Source of the DNA: Raineyella fluvialis
GTDB taxonomy: Bacteria; Actinomycetota; Actinomycetes; Propionibacteriales; Propionibacteriaceae
NCBI RefSeq assembly: GCF_009646095.1
Contig: NZ_CP045725.1
Coordinates: 496,001 to 560,000 of the forward strand
Reading direction: 5' to 3'
Length of the DNA stretch: 64,000 nucleotides
Shown: positions 50,693 through 62,512 of the stretch, piece by piece
How the letters are laid out: every line of letters starts with the position of its first letter
How positions within the stretch are numbered: the first letter of the stretch is position 1
Position numbers and translations under genes: made by a program
The notes under the pieces: generated by a model
Seen by the model: the letters and a program-made list of their open reading frames with translations, nothing else
Databases searched by the model: none
Told to the model about the DNA's origin: nothing

Positions 50693-51993
50693 CGGAGGAA
50701 CCCTTCGTAGTTGTGCTGCTGGAGCTTGGACTCGATCTGCTTGATGGTGTCCAGGCCGACTCCCACGATGATCAGCAGCGAGGTGCCGCCGAAGGGGAAG
50801 TTCTGGTTGGCCTGGAAGAGGATGAACGCGATGGAGGGGATCAACGCGATCAGCGCCAGGTAGAGCGACCCGGGGGCGGTGAGTCGGCTGAGGACGTACG
50901 ACAGGTACTTCTCCGTCGGTCTGCCCGCCCGGATGCCCGGGATGAACCCGCCGTACTTCTTCATGTTGTCGGCGATCTCCTCGGTGTTGAAGGTGATCGC
51001 GACATAGAAGTAGGCGAAGAAGATGATCAGCACCGCGTACGTCGCGACGTAGACGGGGTGGGACATCGAGCCGAAGTACTTGCTCACCCACTGCGCCGCC
51101 GCCCCGGTCGGCCGGAACGTCGAGAAGAGGACCGGCAGGTAGAGCATCGACGAGGCGAAGATGACCGGGATGACGCCGGCCTGGTTGACCTTCACCGGGA
51201 TGTAGGTGGAGGTGCCGCCGCGCAGCTTACCGCCGATCATCTTCTTGGCGTACTGCACGCCGATGCGCCGCTGGCCCTGCTCGATGTAGACGACCGCGGC
51301 CATCACGGCGAGGCCGACCAGGATGACCAGCCCCATGATCACCCAGCCCTGCTGACCCGGACGCGACTGGCGCACGGAGGCCAGGCCGTTGGGGAACTGG
51401 GCGGCGACGGAGGTGAAGATCAGCACGGACATGCCGTTGCCGACGCCCTTCTCGGTGATCAGCTCGCCGAGCCACATCACCAGGCTGGTGCCGGCGGTCA
51501 TCGTCAGGATCATCACGATGATCGGGAACAGGCCGGTGCCGTAGACCAGGCCGGTGCAGCCGGGGATCAGCTGGTCGTTCACCGCGAGCGTGACGAAGGC
51601 GGTGGACTGCATGACCGCCAGCAGGATGGTCAGGTAACGGGTGTACTGGGTGATCTTCTCCTGGCCCTGGCCACCCTCCTTGCGCAGCGTCTCCAGCCGC
51701 GGGATCACCACGGTGAGCAGCTGAAGGATGATCGAGGAGGTGATGTAGGGCATCACGCCGAGGGCGAAGATCGCCAGCTTCAGCAACGCCCCACCGGAGA
51801 ACATGTTCAGCATCGACGCGAAGCCGGCCTGTCCGCCCGCCGCCAGCGCGCGACACGTGTCGACCTGCTGGACGTTGACGTTCGGGATCGGGATCGCCGA
51901 TCCGAGCCGGAAGATGACGATGATCCCCAGTGAGAAGAGGATCTTGTTCCGAAGATCGGGCGTCCGGAAGGCATTGGTGAATGCGGAGAGCAC
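50689..51993 (-). CDS. secY: Preprotein translocase subunit SecY
   Basis: A 434-residue Sec channel subunit with ten membrane segments: [20 protein letters not shown] at the start, [15 protein letters not shown], the plug and YLAL-type helices, and [22 protein letters not shown] near the end. The GTG at 51993 with GAGAGG upstream was chosen; a longer frame to 52164 is not supported. It is separated from rplO by 238 bases, unusually wide for this cluster. Confidence 0.97.
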   Translation of the reverse strand: MLSAFTNAFRTPDLRNKILFSLGIIVIFRLGSAIPIPNVNVQQVDTCRALAAGGQAGFASMLNMFSGGALLKLAIFALGVMPYITSSIILQLLTVVIPRLETLRKEGGQGQEKITQYTRYLTILLAVMQSTAFVTLAVNDQLIPGCTGLVYGTGLFPIIVMILTMTAGTSLVMWLGELITEKGVGNGMSVLIFTSVAAQFPNGLASVRQSRPGQQGWVIMGLVILVGLAVMAAVVYIEQGQRRIGVQYAKKMIGGKLRGGTSTYIPVKVNQAGVIPVIFASSMLYLPVLFSTFRPTGAAAQWVSKYFGSMSHPVYVATYAVLIIFFAYFYVAITFNTEEIADNMKKYGGFIPGIRAGRPTEKYLSYVLSRLTAPGSLYLALIALIPSIAFILFQANQNFPFGGTSLLIIVGVGLDTIKQIESKLQQHNYEGFLR

Positions 51994-52176
51994 CGTGCCC
52001 CTCTCTTGTACGACGACATCTGGTGCCGGGCCGACACGAATCGTACGACCGGCGCGTCGGACACGCTCCGGACGGAGCATGCCGCTCGACTCTATCAACT
52101 GTGGGCCCCGGCCAGCTCGGGACCAAATCCGGGGCACGCCGCTGGCGCTGGGCGGCACGGCCACTGCCCCGGAACG

Positions 52177-52214
52177 ACCACAGGGGCGGCCCCCTTTTCG
52201 GGGACCGCCCTTGT
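52177..52214 (-). terminator. Hairpin between rplO and secY
   Basis: A GC-rich inverted repeat (ACAAGGGCGG with CCGCCCCTGT, one A-C mismatch, plus five inner pairs, loop GAAAA) lies 17 bases after the rplO stop. It may end or attenuate the S10/spc transcript before secY. No T run follows. Confidence 0.5.
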
Positions 52215-52231
52215 CGTCAGTCAGGTGTGGA

Positions 52232-52672
52232 TCAGAGGGACTCGGCGGTGCCGCCGGCGGCCTCGATCTTCTCCTTGGCGGATGCCGAGAACTTGTCGGC
52301 CTTGACCTGGAGCTTCACCGACAGTTCGCCGGCGCCCAGGACCTTGACCGGCCAACCGTCACGGACGGCGCCCTTGGCGACCAGGTCCTGGACAGTGACC
52401 TCGCCACCCTCCGGGAAGAGGGTCGCGAGCTTGTCCAGGTTCACGACCTGGTACTCGACGCGGAACGGGTTCTTGAAGCCTCGCAGCTTCGGGACCCGCA
52501 TGTGCATCGGCATCTGGCCACCCTCGAAGTTCTCCGGGGTGTTCTTGCGAGCGCCGGTGCCCTTGGTGCCACGGCCCGAGGTCTTACCCTTGGAGCCCTC
52601 ACCACGGCCGACACGGATCCGATCCCGCTTGGATCCGGGAGCCGGCTGGAGATCATGCAGCTTGATCGCCAT
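52232..52672 (-). CDS. rplO: 50S ribosomal protein L15
   Basis: A 146-residue L15: [20 protein letters not shown], the Gly-rich [21 protein letters not shown] and the later [20 protein letters not shown]. It follows rpmD by two bases and precedes a hairpin that may mark the end of this transcript. Confidence 0.97.
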   Translation of the reverse strand: MAIKLHDLQPAPGSKRDRIRVGRGEGSKGKTSGRGTKGTGARKNTPENFEGGQMPMHMRVPKLRGFKNPFRVEYQVVNLDKLATLFPEGGEVTVQDLVAKGAVRDGWPVKVLGAGELSVKLQVKADKFSASAKEKIEAAGGTAESL

Positions 52673-52674
52673 GG

Positions 52675-52857
52675 TCAGTCAACCTCCTCAACGGTGACCA
52701 GGTGGCGGACCGTACGGACCATGCCACGGATGGCCGGGTTGTCGGGCTGCTCGACGGACTGGCCGATCTTCCGCAGGCCGAGACCCCGGAGGGTCTTGCC
52801 CATCTGCGGCTTCTCGCCGACGACGCCCTTGATCTGGGTGATCTGCAGCTTCGACAT
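52675..52857 (-). CDS. rpmD: 50S ribosomal protein L30
   Basis: A 60-residue L30: [21 protein letters not shown] and the end VTVEEVD. The ATG at 52857 overlaps the rpsE stop (ATGA); the longer open frame is not used. Confidence 0.95.
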   Translation of the reverse strand: MSKLQITQIKGVVGEKPQMGKTLRGLGLRKIGQSVEQPDNPAIRGMVRTVRHLVTVEEVD

Positions 52858-53468
52858 CAGGAAGCCACCTCCTGCTTGGCCTCTTCGCGAGCCCGCAGCA
52901 GCGCGGCCGGAGCCACGTCCGCCACCGGCTTCGTACGACGCTTGGCGACGTCCTCGGGCTCCTCCAGCATCTTCAGCGCGACCTCGGTGGCGTGCACCAC
53001 ATTGATCGCGTTCGACGAGCCGAGGGACTTGGCCAGAACGTCCTGGATACCGGCGCACTCGAGTACGGCGCGGACGGCACCACCGGCGATCACACCGGTA
53101 CCGGGCGCGGCCGGGCGCAGCATGACCACGCCGGCGGCCTTCTCGCCCTGGACCGGGTGCGGGATCGTCTTCTGGATGCGGGGGACGCGGAAGAAGTTCT
53201 TCTTCGCCTCCTCGACACCCTTGGCGATCGCCGCCGGCACCTCCTTGGCCTTGCCGTAGCCGACACCGACCGTGCCGTCACCGTCGCCCACCACGACCAG
53301 CGCGGTGAAGCTGAAGCGACGGCCGCCCTTGACGACCTTGGCAACGCGGTTGATGGTCACCACGCGCTCGATGAACTGGTTCTTTTCCTCGGTGTTCCGG
53401 CCGCCTCGACGATCGTCACGGCCGCGACGCTCGCCACGGCCGCCGCTGCGGCCCTGGTTCTCACTCAT
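52857..53468 (-). CDS. rpsE: 30S ribosomal protein S5
   Basis: A 203-residue S5 with an Arg/Gly/Asp-rich N-terminal extension ([20 protein letters not shown]), the core [21 protein letters not shown], and [23 protein letters not shown]. Overlaps rpmD. Confidence 0.97.
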   Translation of the reverse strand: MSENQGRSGGRGERRGRDDRRGGRNTEEKNQFIERVVTINRVAKVVKGGRRFSFTALVVVGDGDGTVGVGYGKAKEVPAAIAKGVEEAKKNFFRVPRIQKTIPHPVQGEKAAGVVMLRPAAPGTGVIAGGAVRAVLECAGIQDVLAKSLGSSNAINVVHATEVALKMLEEPEDVAKRRTKPVADVAPAALLRAREEAKQEVAS

Positions 53469-53493
53469 CGCTTTCTATTCCTCTCGTCGTTGC

Positions 53494-53883
53494 TCAGAAG
53501 TCCAGACCGGCCTCGCGCGCGCCATCGGCGAGCGCAGCGACACGACCCTGGTACTTGTAGCCGGCGCGGTCGAAGACGACCTGCTCGACCCCTGCGGACT
53601 TCGCACGCTCGGCGACAAGTGCGCCGACCTTGCGAGCCTTGGCCGACTTGTCGCCCTCGAGAGAGCGCAGATCGGCTTCCATCGTCGACGCCGACGCGAG
53701 GGTACGACCCTGCGTGTCGTCGATCACCTGAACGAACATGTGCTTGGTCGAACGGGTGACGACGAGGCGCGGACGCTCCGCCGAACCGAAGATCTTCTTG
53801 CGACCGCGCACCTGGCGGCGCTGCTTCGAGGCAGCCTTCGGCGCGGCGTTCTTGTTGTGCGTCAGGGAGATACCCATCGTCAC
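53494..53883 (-). CDS. rplR: 50S ribosomal protein L18
   Basis: A 129-residue L18: [35 protein letters not shown] and the end [25 protein letters not shown]. Binds 5S rRNA. The ATG at 53883 overlaps the rplF stop. Confidence 0.97.
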   Translation of the reverse strand: MTMGISLTHNKNAAPKAASKQRRQVRGRKKIFGSAERPRLVVTRSTKHMFVQVIDDTQGRTLASASTMEADLRSLEGDKSAKARKVGALVAERAKSAGVEQVVFDRAGYKYQGRVAALADGAREAGLDF

Positions 53884-54422
53884 TTACCTGCCTTTCCGGC
53901 CTTGCGGCGGACGTGCTCGCCCTCGTACCGGACACCCTTGCCCTTGTACGGCTCGGGCTTGCGGATCTTGCGGATGTTCGCGGCGACCTCGCCGACCAGC
54001 TGCTTGTCGATGCCCTGCACCGCGAAGTGCGTCGGGTTCTCGACGGTGAAGGTGATGCCCTCGGGGGCGTCCACGATCACCGGGTGCGAGAAGCCGAGGT
54101 TGAACTCGAGCTGCTTGGGGCCCTTGGCCTGGACGCGGTAACCGACGCCCTGGATCTCGAGCTTCTTCTCGTAGCCCTGGGTCACACCGGTGACCATGTT
54201 GCTGACGAGGGTGCGGGTCAGGCCGTGCAGCGAGCGGTTCATCCGCTCGTCGTCCGGGCGCTCGACGATCAGCTCGCCGGCGTCGTTGCGGCCGACGGTG
54301 ATCGGCTGGGCGACCTGGTGGGCGAGTTCGCCCTTCGGACCCTTGACCGTGACCTGCTGGCCGTCAAGGGTGACCTCAACGCCGGACGGGACGCTGATCG
54401 GGAGCCTTCCAATTCGGGACAT
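53880..54422 (-). CDS. rplF: 50S ribosomal protein L6
   Basis: A 180-residue L6: [22 protein letters not shown], the duplicated fold, and the end [26 protein letters not shown]. Follows rpsH by 27 bases. Confidence 0.97.
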   Translation of the reverse strand: MSRIGRLPISVPSGVEVTLDGQQVTVKGPKGELAHQVAQPITVGRNDAGELIVERPDDERMNRSLHGLTRTLVSNMVTGVTQGYEKKLEIQGVGYRVQAKGPKQLEFNLGFSHPVIVDAPEGITFTVENPTHFAVQGIDKQLVGEVAANIRKIRKPEPYKGKGVRYEGEHVRRKAGKAGK

Positions 54423-54449
54423 GGTGTTCTCTCCTCTCGGTCTCGTCCG

Positions 54450-54857
54450 TCACCACACGTAGGCGAGGACTTCCCCACCCACGCTCTTGGCCTTGGCCTC
54501 GCGGTCGGTCAGCAGACCCTGCGAGGTGGAGATGATGGCGATGCCGAGGCCACCGAGGACCTTCGGCAGGTTGGTCGACTTGGCATAGACCCGCAGACCC
54601 GGCTTGGAGATACGGCGGACACCGGCGATGGAACGCTCGCGGTCCTCTCCGTACTTCAGGGTCACGGTCAGGGTCTTGCCGACCTCGCCTTCGGCGGGAT
54701 CGGCGACCTTGTAGTCGTCGATGTAGCCCTCCTGCTTGAGGATCTCGGCGATACCGGCCTTGATCTTCGAGTGGGGCATGGACGCCTCGTCATGGAACGC
54801 CTGGTTGGCGTTACGCAGACGCGTCAGCATGTCTGCGATCGGATCGGTCATGCTCAT
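54450..54857 (-). CDS. rpsH: 30S ribosomal protein S8
   Basis: A 135-residue S8: [23 protein letters not shown] and the end [28 protein letters not shown]8 is a regulator of the spc operon in other bacteria. It is preceded by a 170-base gap from rpsN. Confidence 0.97.
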   Translation of the reverse strand: MSMTDPIADMLTRLRNANQAFHDEASMPHSKIKAGIAEILKQEGYIDDYKVADPAEGEVGKTLTVTLKYGEDRERSIAGVRRISKPGLRVYAKSTNLPKVLGGLGIAIISTSQGLLTDREAKAKSVGGEVLAYVW

Positions 54858-55027
54858 GGCTCAGGAAGCCTCTTTCTCACTGCGGTTTCCGGAGCGGCGC
54901 TCCGGACCTGCGGCGTTGGAGTGTGAAATCGTGGGATGCGGTGCCGTACGGGCGGCTGCCCGCCAGTGGCCCGCGTACGCGGCGCGGGCCCGCTCCGGGG
55001 AGCGGGAGCACACCGCGTACGCGCGGC

Positions 55028-55213
55028 TCACCAGGACGACTTGGTGATGCCGGGAAGCTCGCCCTTGTGCGCCAGGTCGCGCAGGCAGATCCGGCACAGG
55101 CCGAACTTGCGGTACACGGAGTGCGAACGGCCGCACTTCTGGCAGCGGGTGTAGCCCTGGACGCCGAACTTCGGCTTGCGGGACTGCTTGACCTTCAGAC
55201 CAGTCTTTGCCAT
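55028..55213 (-). CDS. rpsN: 30S ribosomal protein S14, zinc type (S14Z)
   Basis: A 61-residue S14: [20 protein letters not shown] then the zinc ligands C..C (CQKC) and C..C (CRIC). It is the short zinc-binding form. It lies between rplE and rpsH. Confidence 0.95.
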   Translation of the reverse strand: MAKTGLKVKQSRKPKFGVQGYTRCQKCGRSHSVYRKFGLCRICLRDLAHKGELPGITKSSW

Positions 55214-55220
55214 CAGTTAC

Positions 55221-55862
55221 TCACTTCTTCCCACGGGAGTAGCGCGGGCCCTTGGCCTTGGCCTTGGCCTTCTTCGGGGTGTCGTTGAAGGGGAAGCCGA
55301 GCTGCTTGAGCAGCGCGCGACCCTCCTCATCGTTGGTCGCCGAGGTGACGATCGTGATGTCCATGCCACGGGTGCGATCGATCCGGTCCTGGTCGATCTC
55401 GTGGAACATCACCTGCTCGGTGAGACCGAAGGTGTAGTTGCCCTTGCCGTCGAACTGCCACTGGTTCAGCCCGCGGAAGTCGCGGATACGCGGCAGTGCG
55501 AGGGTGAGCAGCCGGTCGAGGAACTCCCACATCCGGTCGCCGCGGAGGGTGACGTGCGCGCCGATGGCCTGGCCCTCGCGGAGCTTGAACTGGGCGATCG
55601 ACTTGCGGGCGTTGGTGACCTGCGGCTTCTGACCGGTGATCGCGGTCAGGTCCTTCAGGGCACCGTCCATCACCTTGGAATCACGAGCGGCGTCGCCGAC
55701 ACCCATGTTCACGGTGATCTTCACCAGGCCCGGGATCAGCATCGGGTTGGCGTAGCTGTACTCCTGCTGGAGCGCCGGGGCGATCTGCTCGCGGTACTTC
55801 GTCTTCAGCCGGGGCACCTCACGGGTGACGGCTTCGGTCGTGGTGGCTTCGGTGGTCGACAT
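55221..55862 (-). CDS. rplE: 50S ribosomal protein L5
   Basis: A 213-residue L5: [29 protein letters not shown], then [25 protein letters not shown] and [20 protein letters not shown] lysine-rich C-terminal tail is present. Starts with ATG overlapping the rplX stop by one base. Confidence 0.97.
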   Translation of the reverse strand: MSTTEATTTEAVTREVPRLKTKYREQIAPALQQEYSYANPMLIPGLVKITVNMGVGDAARDSKVMDGALKDLTAITGQKPQVTNARKSIAQFKLREGQAIGAHVTLRGDRMWEFLDRLLTLALPRIRDFRGLNQWQFDGKGNYTFGLTEQVMFHEIDQDRIDRTRGMDITIVTSATNDEEGRALLKQLGFPFNDTPKKAKAKAKGPRYSRGKK

Positions 55863-56239
55863 CAGAACTCCTCCCCCGTGGCCTTGGCGATGCGCACGCT
55901 GCGGGTGCCCTCGTACGTCGTGCCGTCGGCGCGGGTCTTGGTGACCGTCTCGCGCTTGTGACCGACGCGGGTGACGACCTCGACACCGTCCTTCTTCACG
56001 ACGGGCTGCACGTTCGAGACGTGGATCGGGGCCTCGGACGACACGATGCCGCCCTTCTCCACCCGCCCACCGGCCTGACGGTCGGTGAGGTGGCGCTTGA
56101 CGATGTTGACACCCTGGACGGTGACGCGATCGTTGCTGGGATCGACGGCGATGATCTCGCCGACGGTGCCCTTGTCCTTGCCCGAGATGACCTTGACGCG
56201 GTCACCCTTCTTCACGTGGAGCTTCTTCTGGGCTGCCAT
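55862..56239 (-). CDS. rplX: 50S ribosomal protein L24
   Basis: A 125-residue L24 with the KOW motif: [25 protein letters not shown] and [23 protein letters not shown] slightly longer C-terminus than the E. coli protein, normal in actinobacteria. Confidence 0.97.
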   Translation of the reverse strand: MAAQKKLHVKKGDRVKVISGKDKGTVGEIIAVDPSNDRVTVQGVNIVKRHLTDRQAGGRVEKGGIVSSEAPIHVSNVQPVVKKDGVEVVTRVGHKRETVTKTRADGTTYEGTRSVRIAKATGEEF

Positions 56240-56240
56240 G

Positions 56241-56609
56241 TCAGATCACCTCCGGAGCGAGCGAGATGATGCGCATGAACTTCTTGTCACGCAGCTCACG
56301 GCCGACAGGCCCGAAGATGCGGGTGCCGCGGGGCTCCCCGTCGTTCTTCAGGATGACGGCGGCGTTCTCGTCGAACTTGATGTACGAGCCGTCGGGGCGA
56401 CGGGTCTCCTTGACGGTACGGACCACGACGGCCTTGACGACCTCACCCTTCTTGACGTTCCCACCGGGGATGGCGTCCTTCACGGTGCAGACGATGGTGT
56501 CGCCGAGGCCGGCGTAGCGACGACCGGAACCGCCGAGAACACGGATGCAAAGGAGTTCCTTCGCACCAGTGTTGTCGGCGACCTTCAGTCGCGACTCCTG
56601 CTGGATCAT
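56241..56609 (-). CDS. rplN: 50S ribosomal protein L14
   Basis: A 122-residue L14: [33 protein letters not shown] and the end [23 protein letters not shown]. One base from rplX. Start of the spc-type group. Confidence 0.97.
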   Translation of the reverse strand: MIQQESRLKVADNTGAKELLCIRVLGGSGRRYAGLGDTIVCTVKDAIPGGNVKKGEVVKAVVVRTVKETRRPDGSYIKFDENAAVILKNDGEPRGTRIFGPVGRELRDKKFMRIISLAPEVI

Positions 56610-56673
56610 CTTCTATCTCCTGGTTGTCCCACCGGTTCCCCCGTTGCCGAGGGCCTGGTGGAACTCGATGTGG

Positions 56674-56961
56674 TTACTTGGCCTTCTCGACGATCTCGAT
56701 GAGACGCCAACGCTTGTCACGCGAGGTGGGTCGGGTCTCCATGATGCGAACGCGGTCACCGATGCCGGCTTCGTTGTTCTCGTCGTGGGCCTTGTACCGC
56801 GCGGTCTGACGCATCACCTTGCCGTAGAGGGAGTGCTTCTTGCGCTCCTCGACGGTGACCACGATGGTCTTCTGCATCTTGTCGCTGACGACGTAACCGG
56901 TCAGCACCTTGCGGCGACCGCGCTCGACGGCGCCGGCCTCGTTCTGGGTCTGCTCGCTCAT
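56674..56961 (-). CDS. rpsQ: 30S ribosomal protein S17
   Basis: A 95-residue S17: [30 protein letters not shown] and the end [21 protein letters not shown]. Its ATG overlaps the rpmC stop by four bases. Confidence 0.96.
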   Translation of the reverse strand: MSEQTQNEAGAVERGRRKVLTGYVVSDKMQKTIVVTVEERKKHSLYGKVMRQTARYKAHDENNEAGIGDRVRIMETRPTSRDKRWRLIEIVEKAK

Positions 56962-57227
56962 GCGTCTGCCTTCTCATCCTTCTCGGCCGCACCGGCGGCG
57001 ACCGCCTGGTCCGGGTCGTCCACGATCCCGAGGTTGCGCTCCTGGAGCACGGTGTAGATCCGGGCGATGTCCTTGCGGACCTCACGCAGACGACCGTGCG
57101 ACTCGAGCTGCCCGGTCGCATGCTGGAAGCGGAGGTTGAAGAGTTCCTTCTTCAGCTCCACGACCTTCTCGTTGAGGGCCTCGCGGCTCATCTGGCGCAG
57201 ATCGGCTGCGCTGGTGGTCTTCGCCAT
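56958..57227 (-). CDS. rpmC: 50S ribosomal protein L29
   Basis: An 89-residue L29: [28 protein letters not shown] and the [19 protein letters not shown] helix. The C-terminus is longer than in E. coli (an acidic Ala-rich tail). Confidence 0.95.
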   Translation of the reverse strand: MAKTTSAADLRQMSREALNEKVVELKKELFNLRFQHATGQLESHGRLREVRKDIARIYTVLQERNLGIVDDPDQAVAAGAAEKDEKADA

Positions 57228-57646
57228 CAGTTCTCACCTGCCTCGCGCTTGATGAAGCGCGCCTTCATCGGGAGCTTGTGGATCGCCAGGCGCATGGCCT
57301 CGCGAGCCACCTCCTCGGCAACACCGGAGATCTCGAACATCACGGCACCGGCCTTGACGTTCGCGATCCACCACTCCGGGGTGCCCTTACCGGAACCCAT
57401 CCGGGACTCGGCGGGGTGCTTGGTCATCGGGCGGTCCGGGTAGATGTTGATCCAGACCTTGCCGCCACGCTTCATGTGACGGGTCATGGCGATACGAGCG
57501 GACTCGATCTGCCGGTTGGTGACGTAGGCGTTGGACAGTGCCTGGATGCCGTAGTCACCGAAAGCGAGCGCGGTGCCACCCTTGGCGGCGCCGGAGCGCC
57601 CCGGGTGGTGCTGCTTGCGGTACTTCACTCGACGGGGGATCAGCAT
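57227..57646 (-). CDS. rplP: 50S ribosomal protein L16
   Basis: A 139-residue L16: [25 protein letters not shown] and the [27 protein letters not shown] core, which contacts the A-site tRNA elbow. Confidence 0.97.
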   Translation of the reverse strand: MLIPRRVKYRKQHHPGRSGAAKGGTALAFGDYGIQALSNAYVTNRQIESARIAMTRHMKRGGKVWINIYPDRPMTKHPAESRMGSGKGTPEWWIANVKAGAVMFEISGVAEEVAREAMRLAIHKLPMKARFIKREAGEN

Positions 57647-57651
57647 GGCTA

Positions 57652-58461
57652 TCAGGCTCCTGCGTTCTCGGTCGCGGAGGCAGCGTCCCCACCCTGGGCG
57701 GGAGCTGCCGCAGCATCCTGGCGACGACGGCCACCGCGGTCGGGGCGATCCCCACGGCCACGGCCACCGCGCGCCGGGCGCTGACGCTGGCTGGTGTTCT
57801 GACGGGCGGCCTTCTGGGCGGCGCGCTCGGCGCGGGTCCCGGAGACGTCACCCTTGTAGATCCAGACCTTCACGCCGATCCGGCCGAAGGTCGTCCGGGC
57901 CTCGTAGAAGCCGTAGTCGACATCGGCACGCAGGGTGTGCAGCGGCACGCGACCCTCGCGGTAGAACTCCGAGCGGCTCATCTCGGCGCCGCCGAGACGA
58001 CCGGAGCACTGGATCCGGATGCCCTTGGCACCGGCGCGCATGGCCGACTGCTGGGCCTTGCGCATCGCGCGGCGGAAGGCCACGCGGGCGCCGAGCTGCT
58101 CGGCCACGCCCTGGGCGACCAGCTGAGCATCGGTGTCGGGGTCCTTGACCTCGAGGATGTTCAGCTGCACCTGCTTGCCGGTCAGCTTCTCCAGCTGGCC
58201 ACGGACGCGCTCCGCCTCGGCGCCGTTACGGCCGATGACGATGCCCGGACGAGCGGCGTACAGGTAGATGGTCACCCGCTCGGAGCGACGCTCGATCTCC
58301 ACATTGGAGATGCCGGCGCGCTCGAGGTTGGAGTGGATCCACTCGCGGATCTTGGTGTCCTCGCCGACGAACTCGGCGTACTGCTTGTCCGCGTACCAGC
58401 GGCTCACGTGATCGGTCGTGACACCGAGTCGGAAGCCGTTCGGGTTGATCTTCTGACCCAT
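57652..58461 (-). CDS. rpsC: 30S ribosomal protein S3
   Basis: A 269-residue S3: [26 protein letters not shown], the KH-type RNA-binding [22 protein letters not shown], and [21 protein letters not shown]. The tail is extended and Arg/Gly/Gln-rich. Confidence 0.97.
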   Translation of the reverse strand: MGQKINPNGFRLGVTTDHVSRWYADKQYAEFVGEDTKIREWIHSNLERAGISNVEIERRSERVTIYLYAARPGIVIGRNGAEAERVRGQLEKLTGKQVQLNILEVKDPDTDAQLVAQGVAEQLGARVAFRRAMRKAQQSAMRAGAKGIRIQCSGRLGGAEMSRSEFYREGRVPLHTLRADVDYGFYEARTTFGRIGVKVWIYKGDVSGTRAERAAQKAARQNTSQRQRPARGGRGRGDRPDRGGRRRQDAAAAPAQGGDAASATENAGA

Positions 58462-58463
58462 GC

Positions 58464-58886
58464 TCAGGCCTCCTTCTTCTTGGACTCGGTGCCGTTCGAG
58501 CGGGGCTCGACGACGACAGTGATGTGGCTGGAACGCTTCAGGATGCGGCTGGCCGACCCCTTGGCGCGGGGGCGGATCCGACGCATGGTCATGCCCTCGT
58601 CCACGAACGCCTGCGAGATGTACAGGTCGTTGCGGCGCAGACCATCGGTGTTCTCCGCGTTGGCGGCGGCCGAGGCCACCACCTTGGAGACCGGCAGTGC
58701 GGCCGCCTGCGGGGCGAACTTCAGGGTGTCCAGGGCGGTGTTGACGTCCATCCCGCGGACCATGTCCACCACGCGGCGGACCTTCTGGGCCGACATCCGG
58801 ACCTGCTTGGCGATCGCGTAGTTACCGGGGCGATCGCCGAGCAGGGCCGCGCGACGGCTCGGCCGTGCCTTGTCAGTGTTGCTCAT
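58464..58886 (-). CDS. rplV: 50S ribosomal protein L22
   Basis: A 140-residue L22: [69 protein letters not shown] and a short Lys/Glu tail. Two bases from rpsC. Confidence 0.97.
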   Translation of the reverse strand: MSNTDKARPSRRAALLGDRPGNYAIAKQVRMSAQKVRRVVDMVRGMDVNTALDTLKFAPQAAALPVSKVVASAAANAENTDGLRRNDLYISQAFVDEGMTMRRIRPRAKGSASRILKRSSHITVVVEPRSNGTESKKKEA

Positions 58887-58907
58887 TGGCTCTCAACTTC
58901 CTCGGTC

Positions 58908-59189
58908 TCAGCGCCGACGCGACTTGCGGTCGTCCTTGATGTGGCCCTTGAACGTACGGGTGGGCGCGAACTCACCCAGCTTGTGGCCGACCATCGCGTC
59001 GGTGACGAACACCGGCACGTGCTTGCGACCGTCGTGCACCGCGATGGTGTGCCCGATCATGTCCGGCAGGATCATCGAGCGGCGCGACCAGGTCTTGATG
59101 ACGTTCTTGGTGCCCTTCTCGTTCTGCGCGTCCACCTTCTTCCACAGGTGGTCGTCGACGAAGGGGCCCTTCTTCAGACTGCGAGGCAT
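58908..59189 (-). CDS. rpsS: 30S ribosomal protein S19
   Basis: A 93-residue S19: [24 protein letters not shown] and the end [19 protein letters not shown]. Between rplB and rplV as usual. Confidence 0.97.
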   Translation of the reverse strand: MPRSLKKGPFVDDHLWKKVDAQNEKGTKNVIKTWSRRSMILPDMIGHTIAVHDGRKHVPVFVTDAMVGHKLGEFAPTRTFKGHIKDDRKSRRR

Positions 59190-59210
59190 GTTCTACCTTC
59201 CCTTCCTCGA

Positions 59211-60047
<837 letters not shown>

Positions 60048-60081
60048 AGGATGCGTTCCTTGTCTCAGCGAGGAGCCCCGG

Positions 60082-60393
60082 TCAGTCGACCGAGCCTCCG
60101 AAGATGTCGATGCGCTGGCCGTCGGCGACCGTGACGATTGCACGCTTGGTGTCGGGGCGCTTGCCCACGCCGAACTTGTTCCGGCGCGTCTTGCCCTGGC
60201 GGTTGATGGTGTTCACCGCGACGACCTTGACGCCGAAGACCTTCTCGACCGCGATCTTGATCTCGGTCTTGTTGGCACCCGGGCTCACCAGGAACGTGTA
60301 CTTGTTCTGGTCGATCAGGCCGTAGCTCTTCTCGGAGACCACCGGCTCGAGCAGCACGTCGTGGTGGTCACGGATCTTCAGGGGCTCGGTCAC
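60082..60393 (-). CDS. rplW: 50S ribosomal protein L23
   Basis: A 103-residue L23: [35 protein letters not shown] and the end [17 protein letters not shown]. It forms part of the tunnel exit. Overlaps rplD by four bases. Confidence 0.96.
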   Translation of the reverse strand: MTEPLKIRDHHDVLLEPVVSEKSYGLIDQNKYTFLVSPGANKTEIKIAVEKVFGVKVVAVNTINRQGKTRRNKFGVGKRPDTKRAIVTVADGQRIDIFGGSVD

Positions 60394-61040
60394 TTCTGCT
60401 CCTCTTCGACGTTGCGCGTGCCGACGAAGGACTCCAGGGCGGCCTGGGTGAAGACCACGTCGTCCGCGTTCAGCACGTCGTACGCGTTCAGCTGGTCGGG
60501 GACCAGCAGGTGCACGCTGGCGGCGTTGCGGAGGCTCAGCTGGGCCATCTCCTCGTCGCGGTTGACGACGACGAGCAGCTTGCGGGCCTGCGACACGGTG
60601 CCGAGGGACTCGACGGCGGTCTTGGTGGACGGCTTCTCGTCGAGGCCGAATCCGGTCACGACCAGCAGGTTGCCGTCACGGAAACGATCGGTCAGCGAGC
60701 CGTAGAGGGCCGCGGCGATCATCTTCTTGGGCGTCCGCTGGGCGTACGAGCGCGGCTGCGGGCCGTGCGCGACGCCACCACCGGTCCACTGGGGAGAGCG
60801 GATCGAGCCCTGGCGAGCGCGGCCGGTGCCCTTCTGGCGCCACGGCTTCTTGCCGCCGCCGGAGACCTCGGCGCGGGTCTTGACCTTGTGGGTGCCCTGG
60901 CGGGCAGCGGCCAGCTGGGCGGTCACGACCTGGTGGATCAGTGCGATGTTCGGCTCGACGTCGAAGATCTCGGCGGGGAGATCAGCGGTGCCGGCCTTCT
61001 TGCCCTGGGCGTCCAGGACGTCGATGGTCAGGGTGCTCAT
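60390..61040 (-). CDS. rplD: 50S ribosomal protein L4
   Basis: A 216-residue L4: [42 protein letters not shown], which is the tunnel loop, and [29 protein letters not shown]. Overlaps rplC by four bases. Confidence 0.97.
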   Translation of the reverse strand: MSTLTIDVLDAQGKKAGTADLPAEIFDVEPNIALIHQVVTAQLAAARQGTHKVKTRAEVSGGGKKPWRQKGTGRARQGSIRSPQWTGGGVAHGPQPRSYAQRTPKKMIAAALYGSLTDRFRDGNLLVVTGFGLDEKPSTKTAVESLGTVSQARKLLVVVNRDEEMAQLSLRNAASVHLLVPDQLNAYDVLNADDVVFTQAALESFVGTRNVEEEQK

Positions 61041-61708
61041 GCGGCCTTCCCTTCCGTGGCAGCCTTCTTGGCGGCGCTGCGGAGAACGACCAGACCACCC
61101 TTGGTGCCAGGGATCGCGCCCTTGACCAGGATGAGGCCCTTCTCGACGTCGACCGCGTGGACCTTGAGGTTCTGCACCGTCTTCTTGTCCACGCCCATCC
61201 GGCCGGCCATCCGCATGCCGCGGAACACGCGACCCGGGGTGGAGCAGCCACCGATGGAACCCGGCGAGCGGTGCTTGCGGTGGACACCGTGGCCGGCGCC
61301 GAGGCCCTTGAAGCCGTGGCGCTTCATCACACCGGCGGTGCCGTGACCGCGGGTGATGCCGGTGACATCGACGAACTCGCCGTCAGCGAAGACGTCGGCG
61401 GTCAGCTCCTGGCCGACCTCGTACTCGGCGGCGTCGACGGTGCGCAGCTCCATCAGGTGCCGGCGCGGCGTCACGCCGGCCTTCTCGAAGTGGCCAGCCA
61501 TCGGCTTGGTGACCTTCTTGGCCTTGACCGCGCCGAAGCCGAGCTGGACGGCGGAGTAGCCGTCGCTCTCGGGCGTACGGACCTGGGTCACGACACAGGG
61601 GCCGGCCTGGATGACGGTCACGGGGACGATCTTGTTGTCGGCGTCCCAGACCTGGGTCATGCCGAGCTTGGTGCCCAGCAGGCCCTTCACCTTGCGTTCA
61701 GTGCTCAT
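61037..61708 (-). CDS. rplC: 50S ribosomal protein L3
   Basis: A 223-residue L3: [33 protein letters not shown] and [33 protein letters not shown]. Follows rpsJ after 13 bases. Confidence 0.97.
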   Translation of the reverse strand: MSTERKVKGLLGTKLGMTQVWDADNKIVPVTVIQAGPCVVTQVRTPESDGYSAVQLGFGAVKAKKVTKPMAGHFEKAGVTPRRHLMELRTVDAAEYEVGQELTADVFADGEFVDVTGITRGHGTAGVMKRHGFKGLGAGHGVHRKHRSPGSIGGCSTPGRVFRGMRMAGRMGVDKKTVQNLKVHAVDVEKGLILVKGAIPGTKGGLVVLRSAAKKAATEGKAA

Positions 61709-61721
61709 GATTCAGACGTCC

Positions 61722-62030
61722 TCAGAGCTTGATCTCGATGTCGACACCGGCGGGAAGGTCGAGGCGCATAAGCGAGTCGACCGTCTTCGGCGTCGGATCG
61801 ATGATGTCGATGAGCCGCTTGTGCGTACGCATCTCGAAGTGCTCGCGGCTGTCCTTGTACTTGTGGGGCGAACGGATCACACAGAACACGTTCTTTTCCG
61901 TGGGCAGCGGCACCGGGCCGGCAACCTGGGCACCAGTTCGCGTCACCGTATCGACGATCTTGCGCGCCGAGGAGTCGATGACCTCATGGTCATAGGCCTT
62001 CAGCCTGATGCGGATCTTTTGTCCCGCCAC
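61722..62030 (-). CDS. rpsJ: 30S ribosomal protein S10
   Basis: A 102-residue S10: [46 protein letters not shown] and the end [12 protein letters not shown]. First gene of the cluster. The GTG at 62030 has AGAAGGA upstream. Confidence 0.97.
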   Translation of the reverse strand: MAGQKIRIRLKAYDHEVIDSSARKIVDTVTRTGAQVAGPVPLPTEKNVFCVIRSPHKYKDSREHFEMRTHKRLIDIIDPTPKTVDSLMRLDLPAGVDIEIKL

Positions 62031-62400
62031 AGTTCGTCCTTCTCTCGTGCTTCGGCGGCCACTCGGGTGAGCAGTACCGGTCTACGTTCCTCCACCGCCC
62101 TTTCCGGCCGGCGGATCCGCACGATCCGGACGATCGAGCGACCCACGCGGTCGGGCGTGTCGCGTATCCGGGACACAAAAGGGCACAGTTTCCTGGTTCC
62201 CAATGCATTTCCCGGGTCGGACGCCTCGATCATCGGAGCCGATGCCTGCGCATCTCCGATGCCCGAGCCGCACCCGCGAACGCGGCGGCCGGACAGCGTG
62301 CGCCATCACCCATTACCCTGGGCCCCTGAACGGGACCGACTCCCATGTCGCCCACCGAACCTTCGGTGCGGCGAACCTGCGTGGAGACCCTATGGAATGT

Positions 62401-62447
62401 AGATGACACCTGCTGCCCAACGGAGCAACCCCACTATGTTGTCATCT
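62401..62447. repeat. Inverted repeat upstream of serB
   Basis: AGATGACA (62401-62408) and TGTCATCT (62440-62447) are perfect inverted arms 31 bases apart. They lie about 110 to 66 bases before the serB start. Confidence 0.4.
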
Positions 62448-62458
62448 CTGGCCGAATG

Positions 62459-62471
62459 GGGCAAATTGCCC
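62459..62471. promoter_or_regulatory. Palindrome GGGCAAATTGCCC, operator candidate for serB
   Basis: Six-base arms (GGGCAA and TTGCCC) around one A, centred about 48 bases before the serB start. Confidence 0.35.
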
Positions 62472-62500
62472 GGGTGGAGGTGGCACGCCACCGGCAACGG

Positions 62501-62506
62501 TATGGT
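62501..62506 (+). promoter_or_regulatory. Putative -10 box of leaderless serB
   Basis: TATGGT is followed by six bases and the GTG at 62513, with no Shine-Dalgarno. Confidence 0.45.
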
Positions 62507-62512
62507 CGCCCC

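Larger units (their letters stand above)
62031..62512. other. Intergenic region between rpsJ and serB
   Basis: About 480 bases without a supported gene. It holds the upstream region of the S10 operon, for which I cannot name a clear -10 box, the inverted repeats at 62401-62447 and 62459-62471, and the serB promoter. No tRNA or small RNA was recognised. The base composition is mixed, with an AT-richer part near 62390-62470. Confidence 0.35.
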
